Below the pieces are notes generated by a model. That model was not told the DNA's origin. It did no database searches and saw only the letters and a program-made list of their open reading frames with translations. A stretch of DNA of 64,000 bases from Planctomycetota bacterium (GTDB lineage: Bacteria > Planctomycetota > J058). The stretch lies in NCBI GenBank assembly GCA_023954375.1, contig JAMLIC010000007.1:174144-238143 (forward strand). The letters are read 5' to 3'. Positions 9,046 through 16,065 of the stretch are shown here, one piece after another (the stretch's first letter is position 1; every line of letters begins with the position of its first letter). The position numbers were made by a program, and so were the translations under genes.

Positions 9046-9468
9046 TCAGTCGCCCAGCCCCGGGCTCCTGAACGCGGTCTCGACCTCGGCCGGCATGCGG
9101 GCGGGTCGCCCGGTCAGGTCGACCCACGCCCACAGGTTGAAGCCCCGGGCGAGGACGCGGCCGTCGGCGCGGCGCACCTCGTGGCGCCGCTCGGCCGTCG
9201 CCCGACGGCAGGAGATCGCCCAGGTGCAGGCGACGACCTCGTCGCCCTCGAACGCCGGCGCGAGGTAGTCGATCTCGTGGCGGCGCACGACGAACGTCCC
9301 GCCGAGCTGGCGGTAGCGAGCGAGGTCGAGGCCGACCGCCTCCGAATGCGCGATCGCGGCCCTGTTCATCCAGTCGACCACCCGCACGTTCGAGACGTGC
9401 CCCTGGGCGTCGAGGTCGTCGCGCGTGACGCGCAGTCGCAGGGTGAAGGCGGTCGGGGGCGGCTCCAT
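9046..9468 (-). CDS. Acyl-CoA thioesterase, hot-dog fold (4HBT/YbgC-like)
   Basis: A 140-residue single hot-dog domain. The family signature appears as 'DLDAQGHVSNVRVVDWMN' (about residues 18-35), where the Asp and the 'GHVxN' motif correspond to the catalytic and substrate-positioning residues of YbgC/FatA-type thioesterases that hydrolyse acyl-CoA. The later 'RHEIDYLAPAFEGDEV' is also typical. The ATG at 9468 gives the usual family length; longer upstream frame is poor. Divergent from the AlkB-like gene, with 75 bases between. The substrate cannot be read from sequence. Confidence 0.85.
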   Translation of the reverse strand: MEPPPTAFTLRLRVTRDDLDAQGHVSNVRVVDWMNRAAIAHSEAVGLDLARYRQLGGTFVVRRHEIDYLAPAFEGDEVVACTWAISCRRATAERRHEVRRADGRVLARGFNLWAWVDLTGRPARMPAEVETAFRSPGLGD

Positions 9469-9543
9469 CGGCTCCACTCGTCGGACGACGGGTATACCCC
9501 GCCGACGGGCGCCTTGCCTGACTGCCGGACGGCCGGAGCATCG

Positions 9544-10158
9544 ATGGGGGCCCTGGCCGCCCTCGCCATCCTCGCCATGACGACGCTCTTCCCTCAGCTC
9601 CCCCTCGGCCCGGCCGGGTTCGCGCTCTTCGAGGAGGCGGTGGACCCGGACGAGGAGGCGCGGCTGCTCGCCTGGGCGCGCGGGCTGCCGCTCGAGCCCT
9701 ACGTCATGCACGACACCCCGTCGCGGCGGGGGGTGTTCGCGTTCGGCGCGACCTACCGGCTCGGCCAGCGCGCGGTCACGCCGCCGCCGCTGCCGCCCGC
9801 GCTGGCGCCGCTGATCGCGCGCTGCGCGCCGCTCGGCGGCGTCGCGCCCGAGGCGATCGCCCAGGCGCTCGTGAGCTGCTACCCGGCGGGCGCCGGGATC
9901 GGCTGGCATCGCGACCGACCGGAGTATGGCCCGGTCGTCGTGGGGGTGTCCCTCCTGTCGGGCTGCCGGCTCCGCCTGCGCGAGCGAGGGCGTCCGCGCG
10001 ACGCCGTGACCGTGGCCCTCCCGCCGCGGTCGGTCTACGTGCTGTCGGGGCCGGCGAGGGCGGCGTGGGAGCACTCGATCCCGCCCGTCTCGGCGGAGCG
10101 CTGGTCGATCACCCTGCGGACCCTCCGCGCGCCGGCGGGCTCCGGTGGGAGCCGCTGA
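9544..10158 (+). CDS. AlkB-like 2-oxoglutarate/Fe(II) dioxygenase
   Basis: About 204 residues of the AlkB family, whose members oxidatively remove alkyl groups from DNA, RNA or protein using iron and 2-oxoglutarate. The iron ligands are visible: H122 and D124 in 'GWHRD', and H177 in 'WEHSIPP'. The 2-oxoglutarate Arg lies in the C-terminal 'RWSITLRTL'. The N-terminal 'PAGFALFEEAVDPDEEARLL' and 'RGVFAFGATYRL' also match AlkB-like proteins. I use the ATG at 9544 because GGAG lies five bases upstream; the ATG at 9577 (193 residues) is the alternative. Whether it repairs DNA or modifies another target is open. Confidence 0.87.
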   Translation: MGALAALAILAMTTLFPQLPLGPAGFALFEEAVDPDEEARLLAWARGLPLEPYVMHDTPSRRGVFAFGATYRLGQRAVTPPPLPPALAPLIARCAPLGGVAPEAIAQALVSCYPAGAGIGWHRDRPEYGPVVVGVSLLSGCRLRLRERGRPRDAVTVALPPRSVYVLSGPARAAWEHSIPPVSAERWSITLRTLRAPAGSGGSR

Positions 10159-10223
10159 TCGTGTAGCTCGGCTGACCGTCCTCGAGCGCCGACCTCGCCG
10201 ACCCGATCGCCTGCCGGAGCGGC

Positions 10224-10670
10224 TCACGAGGGGGTCGCGGCGAGGCGGCGCTCCAACCGGCCGAGGACCGCGCGCACGGCGCGGTCCGGCTCGGCGCAGA
10301 GCGCCTGGGCGAGGGCGGGGCGCACCCACGCCCGGCCGTCCGCCTGGACGGCCCGCTCGAGGGCGAGCGCCGCCCAGCGGCGGACGAGGGGGTCCTCGTC
10401 GGTGAGCAGGACCTCGACGAGGGGGCCGACGTCGGCCGCGGCGGTGAGCTGGTCGATCGCGGCGCGGCGCGCCCGCGGGTCCGGGTGGCCGCGGAGGACG
10501 ACCCGGGCCTGGTCGCGCTCGTCGGGCCCCGCCTGCGCCGCACCCACGTCCGAAACCGCGCGCGCGGCCGCCGCGCTCGCCCGGAGGGCGCGAGGCCCGG
10601 GCTCCTCCTGGCTGCACCCGGCCAGCGCGGCGGCGAGCAGGATCGACAGCGCGGAAGGGCGGCGCGCCAC
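10224..10670 (-). CDS. Small lipoprotein with HEAT-like repeats
   Basis: A 148-residue predicted lipoprotein: Lys-poor but hydrophobic signal 'ALSILLAAALAGC' with lipobox LAGC (Cys19), so it should be lipid-anchored in the envelope. The rest is helical with two HEAT/Armadillo-like units ('RGHPDPRARRAAIDQL', 'LTDEDPLVRRWAALAL'), a fold used for protein contacts. The GTG start follows the stop of the DUF4382-like gene by one base, so it is the last gene of the sigma/anti-sigma operon. Function unknown. Confidence 0.75.
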   Translation of the reverse strand: MARRPSALSILLAAALAGCSQEEPGPRALRASAAAARAVSDVGAAQAGPDERDQARVVLRGHPDPRARRAAIDQLTAAADVGPLVEVLLTDEDPLVRRWAALALERAVQADGRAWVRPALAQALCAEPDRAVRAVLGRLERRLAATPS

Positions 10671-10671
10671 G

Positions 10672-11913
10672 TCAGTTCCCGGCCAGCAGGACGTCCTGCG
10701 TCGTCTGCTGCTGCGCGACGACCGTGACCGTGACCGTCTGGTCGTCGTGGTTGGGGGCCTGGAACGTCACGTCCCAGCTCCCGTCGTCGAGGCCGGCGAG
10801 GTAGTACGCCCCCTGCGCGTCGGTGTAGGTCGTGACCACCGTCCCGGGGCGGGTGGCGGTCACGGTCACCGACGCGAGCGGCGCGTCGTCGCTCGCGTCG
10901 CCGGGCGTCCGCCCGTCGGACAGGACGACGCCCGCGACGGCCCCGGTGGTCGCCAGGTTCGCCCCGCGCACCGTCGGCATGAGCATGAACCCCGTCGGGG
11001 CGGCGGGCGGCCCGACGGAGTTGAACGACCGGCCGATGTCGAAGTCGAGGAGCACCTGCGTGGTCTGTCCCGGCTGGACGACGATGGCGTTCGGACCGGA
11101 GAAGGTGATCAGGATCGCGCCATTGACGATCGTCAGCCCGCCGTTGGCGGTCGAGTAGCTGGTCTGGTCGTGCACGAGCTCGGCGCCCGAGAGCACGAGG
11201 CGCATGTGGGTGTAGTGGCCGGCGGGCAGGGTCGCGCGCGCCAGCTCGGCCGTGATCCCGCCGCGCAGGTCGAGCAGGTCGTAGCTCTTCGTGGCGCCCG
11301 CCTGCGCCGCGTCGAAGATCGTCAGCCACGTGCCCCCGCTCGGCGGTCCTCCCGCCGCTCCCGCGGCCGCCGCGTTCGGGTTGGCGCCCATGGCGTTGGC
11401 CGCGGCGTTCGAGCTCGGGTTCGCGTTGCCGGCGCCGGTGCTGGCGTTGCCGGCGTTCGCGTTGCCGGCGTTCGCGTTGCCGGCGCCGGTGCTGGCGTTG
11501 CCGGCGTTCGCGTTGCCGGCGTTCGCGTTGCCGGCGTTCGCGTTGCCGGCGTTCGCGTTCGCGTTGCCACCCATGGCGTTGGCCGGGAGCGCGGCCGGGC
11601 CCGTGCCCGCGCCCGAGCTCGACGCGGCACCGCCGGCCGGGGCCACGTGGACCTCGACCCGCTCGACGGTGACCTCCGCCTTCGTGACCAGGGTGAGGTC
11701 CTTGAGCGGGGCGTCGGTGAGCTGCACCTCGAGCTGGCCGTCGCCGGTCGCGCCGGCGGCCGCCGTGGCCGCACCGCCGCCTCCGCCGCTGCTCCCGCCG
11801 CAGCCCACCGTCAGTCCTCCCAGCAAGCCGATCGCGACGGCCGCCGCGAGGGTGATCGTCGTCCGGGTCTCTCGGGTCAGCGTCCGGGTCGTCCGGGTCA
11901 TCGTCCGGGTCAT
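10672..11913 (-). CDS. DUF4382-like lipoprotein with Asn/Gly-rich insert and CarboxypepD-reg-like domain
   Basis: A 413-residue lipoprotein (lipobox LTVGC, Cys38). The mature part starts with a Gly/Ser linker and then 'GQLEVQLTDAPLKDLTLV', which is the opening of DUF4382 domains. That domain is interrupted by a low-complexity insert built from NANAG/NASTG units (about 115-170). It resumes with 'LTIFDAAQAGATKSYDLLDL' and 'AGHYTHMRLVLSGAELV'. The C-terminal 75 residues look like a carboxypeptidase-regulatory-like beta-sandwich ('DAQGAYYLAGLDDGSWDVTF'). The ATG at 11913 is preceded by AGGAG at good spacing; an upstream GTG in frame is disfavoured. It is probably displayed on the outer surface and may be the target or sensor of the neighbouring ECF sigma system (inference). 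Confidence 0.8.
   Translation of the reverse strand: MTRTMTRTTRTLTRETRTTITLAAAVAIGLLGGLTVGCGGSSGGGGGAATAAAGATGDGQLEVQLTDAPLKDLTLVTKAEVTVERVEVHVAPAGGAASSSGAGTGPAALPANAMGGNANANAGNANAGNANAGNANAGNASTGAGNANAGNANAGNASTGAGNANPSSNAAANAMGANPNAAAAGAAGGPPSGGTWLTIFDAAQAGATKSYDLLDLRGGITAELARATLPAGHYTHMRLVLSGAELVHDQTSYSTANGGLTIVNGAILITFSGPNAIVVQPGQTTQVLLDFDIGRSFNSVGPPAAPTGFMLMPTVRGANLATTGAVAGVVLSDGRTPGDASDDAPLASVTVTATRPGTVVTTYTDAQGAYYLAGLDDGSWDVTFQAPNHDDQTVTVTVVAQQQTTQDVLLAGN
11419..11572 (-). repeat. 15-base coding repeats (NANAG units)
   Basis: Tandem variants of GTTGCCGGCGTTCGC (+ strand) encode Asn-Ala-Gly pentapeptides inside the DUF4382-like lipoprotein. Units are in multiples of three, so copy-number change would vary surface-insert length without breaking the frame. 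Confidence 0.75.
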
Positions 11914-11984
11914 GGGAGCGCTCCTCTCCGGGTCGCGGTTCCTGCGACCTCGTCGCTCTTGCCATGGCGGGCCGGCGGGGGCGT

Positions 11985-12019
11985 GTATCACCCCTCTTCG
12001 CGAGCGACAGAAGTCGTTC
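11985..12019 (-). promoter_or_regulatory. Possible internal promoter motif before the DUF4382-like gene
   Basis: Reading leftward, GAAC (12016-12019) is followed 22 bases later by GGGTGATAC (11985-11993). A very similar GGGTGAGAC lies upstream of the first gene of the operon. If real, this could be a site for the operon's own ECF sigma factor; the differing spacer argues for caution. Confidence 0.2.
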
Positions 12020-12031
12020 AGCAGCCGGCGA

Positions 12032-12625
12032 TCACGGGAGTCCGAGCGCCTTCGCCAGCCGCTTGCGAGCGCGCGCCAGGAGCGTCCCGATCCGCTCGAC
12101 CGGCAGGTCCAGCGCGGCGGCGACCTCCTGGTACGAGCGACCACCCTCGTAGAACAGCTGGAGGGCCAGGCGGTCGCGCGGCGAGAGCTGGGCGAGGTGC
12201 TCGCGGACGTGGGCGTACCGATCGACCTCCCCGACCTCCGACGCCGGCGTCCGCCCCCCGGCGGCGACGCGCTCGGGCTCCTCGAGCCCGCGCGGCGCCC
12301 GCTGGTCGCGGCGCGCGACGCGCATCGCCCGGCGGCGCGCGATGATCGCCAGCCACGACGCGAGCGACCACGGCGGCCCGAAGCGCGTGAGGGCGTGCTT
12401 GTCGTTCTCGACGAGCTCCGCGAAGACGTCGCCCGCGACGTCGTCGGCGCGGCTCCGCGGGTCCTCGGCGCCGCACCTGGTCAGCGCCTCCTCGGCGACC
12501 CGGGCGACGAAGGGGCGGAACTTCGCGACGAGCGCCTCCCAGGCCTCCTCGTCGCCGGAGAGGCACGCCTCGACGAGCGCCCGATCAGACGAGGCGCGGT
12601 CCACCGGTAGGGCCCCTCGGATCAT
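12032..12625 (-). CDS. ECF-family RNA polymerase sigma factor
   Basis: A 197-residue sigma70-family ECF factor with region 2 ('EAWEALVAKFRPFVARVAEE', then 'SWLAIIARRRAMRVARR', where the -10 helix lies) and region 4 ('LSPRDRLALQLFYEGGRSYQ' followed by 'EVAAALDLPVERIGTLLARA', a helix-turn-helix for the -35 element), joined by a short linker. It would direct transcription of an envelope regulon. Its ATG overlaps the stop of the upstream anti-sigma-like gene (ATGA), so their amounts are probably coupled. The order is reversed relative to the usual sigma-then-anti-sigma arrangement. Confidence 0.9.
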   Translation of the reverse strand: MIRGALPVDRASSDRALVEACLSGDEEAWEALVAKFRPFVARVAEEALTRCGAEDPRSRADDVAGDVFAELVENDKHALTRFGPPWSLASWLAIIARRRAMRVARRDQRAPRGLEEPERVAAGGRTPASEVGEVDRYAHVREHLAQLSPRDRLALQLFYEGGRSYQEVAAALDLPVERIGTLLARARKRLAKALGLP

Positions 12626-14928
12626 CGCGGCGCGGGTCCCGGCACTCCTCCGGCCCCTGCGCCGCCACGGGGTGTGTTCCCGCCCTGTCCGGCCCCGCCG
12701 GCATTGCCACGTCCCTGCCCGGCGTTGCCGCCGGCGTTGCCCTGCCCGGCGTTGCCGCCGGCGTTGCCCTGCCCCTGCCCGGCGTTGCCGCCCGCGTTGC
12801 CCTGCCCTGGGCTCCCGCCCTGACCAGGGTTCCCGCCCGCGTTCCCCTGCCCGGGGTTCCCGCCGGCGTTCCCCTGACCGGGGTTCCCGCCGGTGTTCCC
12901 CTGCCCGGGGCTGCCGCCCGCGTTCCCCTGCCCCGGGTTCCCGCCCGCGTTGCCCTGACCCTGTCCGGCGTTCCCACCCGCGACACCACCGGCCCCTGCC
13001 GGGGCGCGGCCAGGACCATCCGCGCCCGGACCGCCGCGGCCTGGGGCGGGCGGAGGAGCCCCGCCCGGCACCACGGCCCCGGCTCCGTCCTGGCCCTCGG
13101 AGCCGCCGGGGAGTGTAACCGGCGGCAGGGAATCGCCCCGGAGTGACGTGAGCCAGTCGGGCAGCAGGTCGCCGCCGTCGCTCGTGACGATCGGCCGCGC
13201 CCCGCCGATCCCCCGCGAGGTGGCGACCGCCTGGCGACCGGGCGCGAGGTCGAAGGCGCCCTGGTCGCCGTCGACCGCCTCGAACCGAAGCCGACCGCCC
13301 AGCGAGGCCAGCGCGAGCGCGCCTCGCCGCGCCGCGAGGAGCGCGCGGCCGGACGCCTTCACGCGGCCGAGGGCGTGCGTGAAGACGACCTCGTCCTCCC
13401 CCTCGTAGAACAGCGGCCCCGAGACGACCTCGAGGGTGGCGCCGTCCTCTCCGAGCCCCAGTCGTGCGTCGGGACCGAGGTAGATCGCCGACGGGGCCAG
13501 ACCGAGGCTCGCCAGGGAGACGACCCCGCCGCGGCTCGAGGCCCTGAGGGTCGCTCCAGCAGGGACGGCGCCGCCGTCGAGCCGACGCCAGGCCCCCTCG
13601 TCAGGCAGACGCACGCGCACGCCGCGGGCGGCGGCGAACGCCATGGTCGGCGTGGCGGGACGGTCGGGCGACCGCGGTGGCGGCGGCGGCGCAGCGACCT
13701 CGGGCGGGTCGTCGTCCGGCTCGAACACGTCGTCGGGCTCGGGCGCGGTCAGCGGGTGGACGGGCTCGAACGGGGTCGTCGGGGGTCGGGGCTGGGGGCG
13801 CTCGGGCTCCGTCGCCGGCCCCTCCCCGAGGAAGTCGTCAATGGACGTGAGCCAGCGATCGAGCCAGGCGTCGCCCTCGCCAGCAGCGACCACGGGGCCC
13901 GTTCGGGTGGGCGGAGCCGGCCGCTGCGGCTGGGGGGCGCCCGGCGCGCTCAGCGCCTCCCGCGGCCGCGGATCGCGATGCGCCCGGGCGGGCTCCGGCC
14001 GCGGCCCGTGCACGATCGACGCGCCGATCGCAGCGACGAGGGCGAGCACGGCGGCCGCCGCGAGGCGCCGGGGCCACGAGGAGAGGAAGGCGCCTCGCTG
14101 ACCGGCCAGGACCACCGGCGCGCGCCGGCTCGAGCGACCGGACGCCAGCCGGCGACGGGCGTCGGACCCCTCGTTGGCCCTGGCGAGCGCCCGCCGGGAG
14201 CTCGACGAACGGCTCGGTCCTCCGACCGCCCGCCGCGAGCGCGACGACTCGCTCGACCCCGCGGCCTCACGCCCCGAGCTCGAGCCCTCCTTCGCCCCGA
14301 CCGCCCGCCGCGAGCGCGACGACTCGCTCGACCCCGTGGCCTCCCGCCCCGAGCTCGAGCCCTCCTTCGCCCCGACCGCCCGCCGCGAGCGCGACGACTC
14401 GCTCGACCCCGCGACCTCACGCCCCGAGTTCGAGCCCTCCTTCGCCCCGACCGCCCGCCGCGAGCGCGACGACTCGCTCGACCCCGCCTCGCGCACCGAG
14501 CGCGAGCCGCTCGACCCCACGGACAACCGGCGCGAGCTCGTCGAGCGGTCGCGGATCGTCGGTCCTGCGGTCGCGGACCGACGGCTGGAAGACGACGCCG
14601 AGGGTCCACTCGCCCGCACCCGGGCGGCGAGCAGCAGGTCGGTCCGGCACGACTCGCACGCGACGAGGTGGTGCTCGACGCGGACGGGGTCGTCGACGTC
14701 GCCGGCGAGCCAGGCCAGGAGCTCCTCCGGCTCCGGACACGGGTCGTCGGCCGACTCCGCCTCGCCGACCAGGTCGGCCAGAGCCCGATCGATCACCCGC
14801 GCGCGCTCGAGGTCGGCAGCGCAGACGTCGCACGCCCGCGCGTGGGCCTCGTACTCCGCCAGCGCCGCTTGCGCTGCGGGCGACTGAGGGTGCAGCTCGT
14901 CGATCGATCCAGGGCAGGCGGGTCTCAC
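12622..14928 (-). CDS. Zinc-finger anti-sigma/FecR-like transmembrane regulator with Ser/Arg repeats and Gly/Asn tail
   Basis: A 768-residue protein. Cytoplasmic N-terminus: two zf-HC2-type modules, H29-x3-C33-x2-C36 and H87-x3-C91-x2-C94, as in ECF anti-sigma factors. Then a basic Ser/Arg-rich region (about 110-270) with four near-identical 25-residue repeats containing 'GSSESSRSRRAVG'. One membrane helix at about 289-307. Outside: a Pro-rich spacer, a FecR-like beta domain (about 440-600, with 'LRASSRGGVVSLASLG' and 'LGRVKASGRALLAARRG'), and a 110-residue tail of GNAGGNPGQG-type repeats. The likely role is to hold the neighbouring ECF sigma factor and release it on an envelope signal (inference from family and operon). 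GTG start, with GGAG six bases upstream; overlaps the sigma gene by four bases. Confidence 0.85.
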   Translation of the reverse strand: MRPACPGSIDELHPQSPAAQAALAEYEAHARACDVCAADLERARVIDRALADLVGEAESADDPCPEPEELLAWLAGDVDDPVRVEHHLVACESCRTDLLLAARVRASGPSASSSSRRSATAGPTIRDRSTSSRRLSVGSSGSRSVREAGSSESSRSRRAVGAKEGSNSGREVAGSSESSRSRRAVGAKEGSSSGREATGSSESSRSRRAVGAKEGSSSGREAAGSSESSRSRRAVGGPSRSSSSRRALARANEGSDARRRLASGRSSRRAPVVLAGQRGAFLSSWPRRLAAAAVLALVAAIGASIVHGPRPEPARAHRDPRPREALSAPGAPQPQRPAPPTRTGPVVAAGEGDAWLDRWLTSIDDFLGEGPATEPERPQPRPPTTPFEPVHPLTAPEPDDVFEPDDDPPEVAAPPPPPRSPDRPATPTMAFAAARGVRVRLPDEGAWRRLDGGAVPAGATLRASSRGGVVSLASLGLAPSAIYLGPDARLGLGEDGATLEVVSGPLFYEGEDEVVFTHALGRVKASGRALLAARRGALALASLGGRLRFEAVDGDQGAFDLAPGRQAVATSRGIGGARPIVTSDGGDLLPDWLTSLRGDSLPPVTLPGGSEGQDGAGAVVPGGAPPPAPGRGGPGADGPGRAPAGAGGVAGGNAGQGQGNAGGNPGQGNAGGSPGQGNTGGNPGQGNAGGNPGQGNAGGNPGQGGSPGQGNAGGNAGQGQGNAGGNAGQGNAGGNAGQGRGNAGGAGQGGNTPRGGAGAGGVPGPAPR
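12690..12990 (-). repeat. Coding repeats for a Gly/Asn/Gln-rich tail
   Basis: Imperfect 12-15 base units (GTTGCCGGCGTTGCC and GTTCCCGCCGG variants on the + strand) encode GN(A/P)GQ/GG units at the C-terminus of the anti-sigma/FecR-like protein. Unit lengths are multiples of three. Confidence 0.7.
14222..14500 (-). repeat. 75-bp tandem repeat inside the anti-sigma-like gene
   Basis: The block starting CCGACCGCCCGCCGCGAG recurs at 14222, 14297, 14372 and 14447, an exact 75-base period with about 3.7 copies and few differences. It encodes the 25-residue Ser/Arg-rich repeats on the cytoplasmic side of the protein. Confidence 0.9.
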
Positions 14929-15067
14929 GTCCTCTCCATGGCACGAGGTCTCCTCGATGTCTCACCCTACTTTCAAGAGACCGTGTTCTCGGGAGTTGCG
15001 CCGAAAACGAGGCGAGGTGATACGGGCGCCCACCGAGAGGACATGAGAGGTCGGGAGGGTCCCCGGC
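14929..15067. promoter_or_regulatory. Divergent promoter region, ECF-type motif candidate
   Basis: This 139-base gap separates the anti-sigma/sigma operon (leftward) from the GAF protein (rightward) and contains the most AT-rich pocket nearby (14963-14990). On the - strand GAAC (14985-14988) precedes GGGTGAGAC (14959-14967) with a 17-base spacer, which resembles ECF promoter architecture (GAAC-type -35) and could be autoregulated. GGGAGGG about ten bases before the ATG at 15068 serves as that gene's ribosome site. Confidence 0.3.
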
Positions 15068-15937
15068 ATGAGGCGATCGCGACGGTTGGCTCTGCGCAAG
15101 AGCTTGCAGCGAATGGAGATCTCGCGTGCGGAGGAGGCCCGGAGGGCCGAGCAGGCGCCCGGCCGGGCCCGTCCCGACCCGGACGCAGCGGCTCCCCCGG
15201 AGACGATCCTCCTGCGCCGCCTGAGGTTCGCGGCCGAGCGCCTGGGCCAGGCGTCACGCCCGGCGGAGGTCGCGGCCGAGGCGCTCGCCCTGGCCGCCCG
15301 CTTCAGCGGCCTGAGGCAGGGGCTGCTCGTCCGCCGGGCGCGGAGCGGCCACTTCGCCGTGGCTGCGCGGCGCGACCTCGGTTCGTGCACCGAGGCGGAG
15401 CGGCGGGAGGTCGAGGCGGCGGCCCGCGAGGTCCTCGCCCGGCGCGCCCCACGGTTCGACGGGCCGAGCGATCGCCCGAAGGAGCAGGTGCTGATCGCGG
15501 TCGCGATCGAGCAGGACGGCGACCTCCTCGGCGCGCTGGTCCTCCGCGGGCCGGCCGGGAGTTCGCCGCTCGAGCCGACGGCGCGTGCGCTCTTGCTCGG
15601 GCTGGCGCGCCAGACGGCCCTGACCCTGCGCCGCCTCGCGACCGACGGTGCCACGCCGCCGACCCGGGTGGTCGCCTCGTCCGCAGCGGAGGCGGTCACG
15701 GCGCGCGACGGCCAGGCCGTGCCCTCCTACGCCGAGGCGCGGCGAGCCTTCGAGCGCTCCTACCTGCGCGCGGCGCTCCTGCGCGCGGGGGGGCGCATGG
15801 AGACCCTCCAGGCGATCACCGGCCTCCCGGAGGCCCGCCTGCGCGCCCTCCTCGCCGGGTGCGGTGCGTCGACCTCGACCCCGTCCAGCGCGCCGGCCCG
15901 CGTCACTCCGGGCCCCAGGCGCAGCGCGACCGCCTGA
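15068..15937 (+). CDS. GAF-domain protein with Fis-like C-terminal helices
   Basis: A 289-residue cytosolic protein. Residues 45-190 have GAF-domain character ('RLGQASRPAEVAAEALALAA' through 'QVLIAVAIEQDGDLLGALVL' to 'ARALLLGLARQTALTLRRL'), a fold that senses small molecules or dimerises. The C-terminal 'SYAEARRAFERSYLRAALLR' followed by 'AGGRMETLQAITGLPEARLR' copies the pattern of the Fis helix-turn-helix at the end of sigma54 activators ('AxxxFER.YL...L...GGN...AA...G'), but the AAA+ domain between sensor and DNA-binding part is absent. It could be a stand-alone regulator or a degenerate activator. It is divergent from the sigma/anti-sigma operon. Confidence 0.75.
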   Translation: MRRSRRLALRKSLQRMEISRAEEARRAEQAPGRARPDPDAAAPPETILLRRLRFAAERLGQASRPAEVAAEALALAARFSGLRQGLLVRRARSGHFAVAARRDLGSCTEAERREVEAAAREVLARRAPRFDGPSDRPKEQVLIAVAIEQDGDLLGALVLRGPAGSSPLEPTARALLLGLARQTALTLRRLATDGATPPTRVVASSAAEAVTARDGQAVPSYAEARRAFERSYLRAALLRAGGRMETLQAITGLPEARLRALLAGCGASTSTPSSAPARVTPGPRRSATA

Positions 15938-16065
15938 GGCCTCGCCCTCGCGGGTCCCGACCGACTCGGAGCGCGACCGCTCGGGTGGTCGGCTCCGGCG
16001 ACCGGGACGGACCGGGCTCGACGTCGCCCGCTGGTGACCGCGGTCCGAGACGTTACCCTCGACGG

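Noticed and set aside
14174..14887. 237-codon frame on the + strand through the 75-bp repeats
   Set aside because: It is the antisense reading of the Ser/Arg repeat region; the - strand frame has zinc fingers, a membrane helix and operon context.
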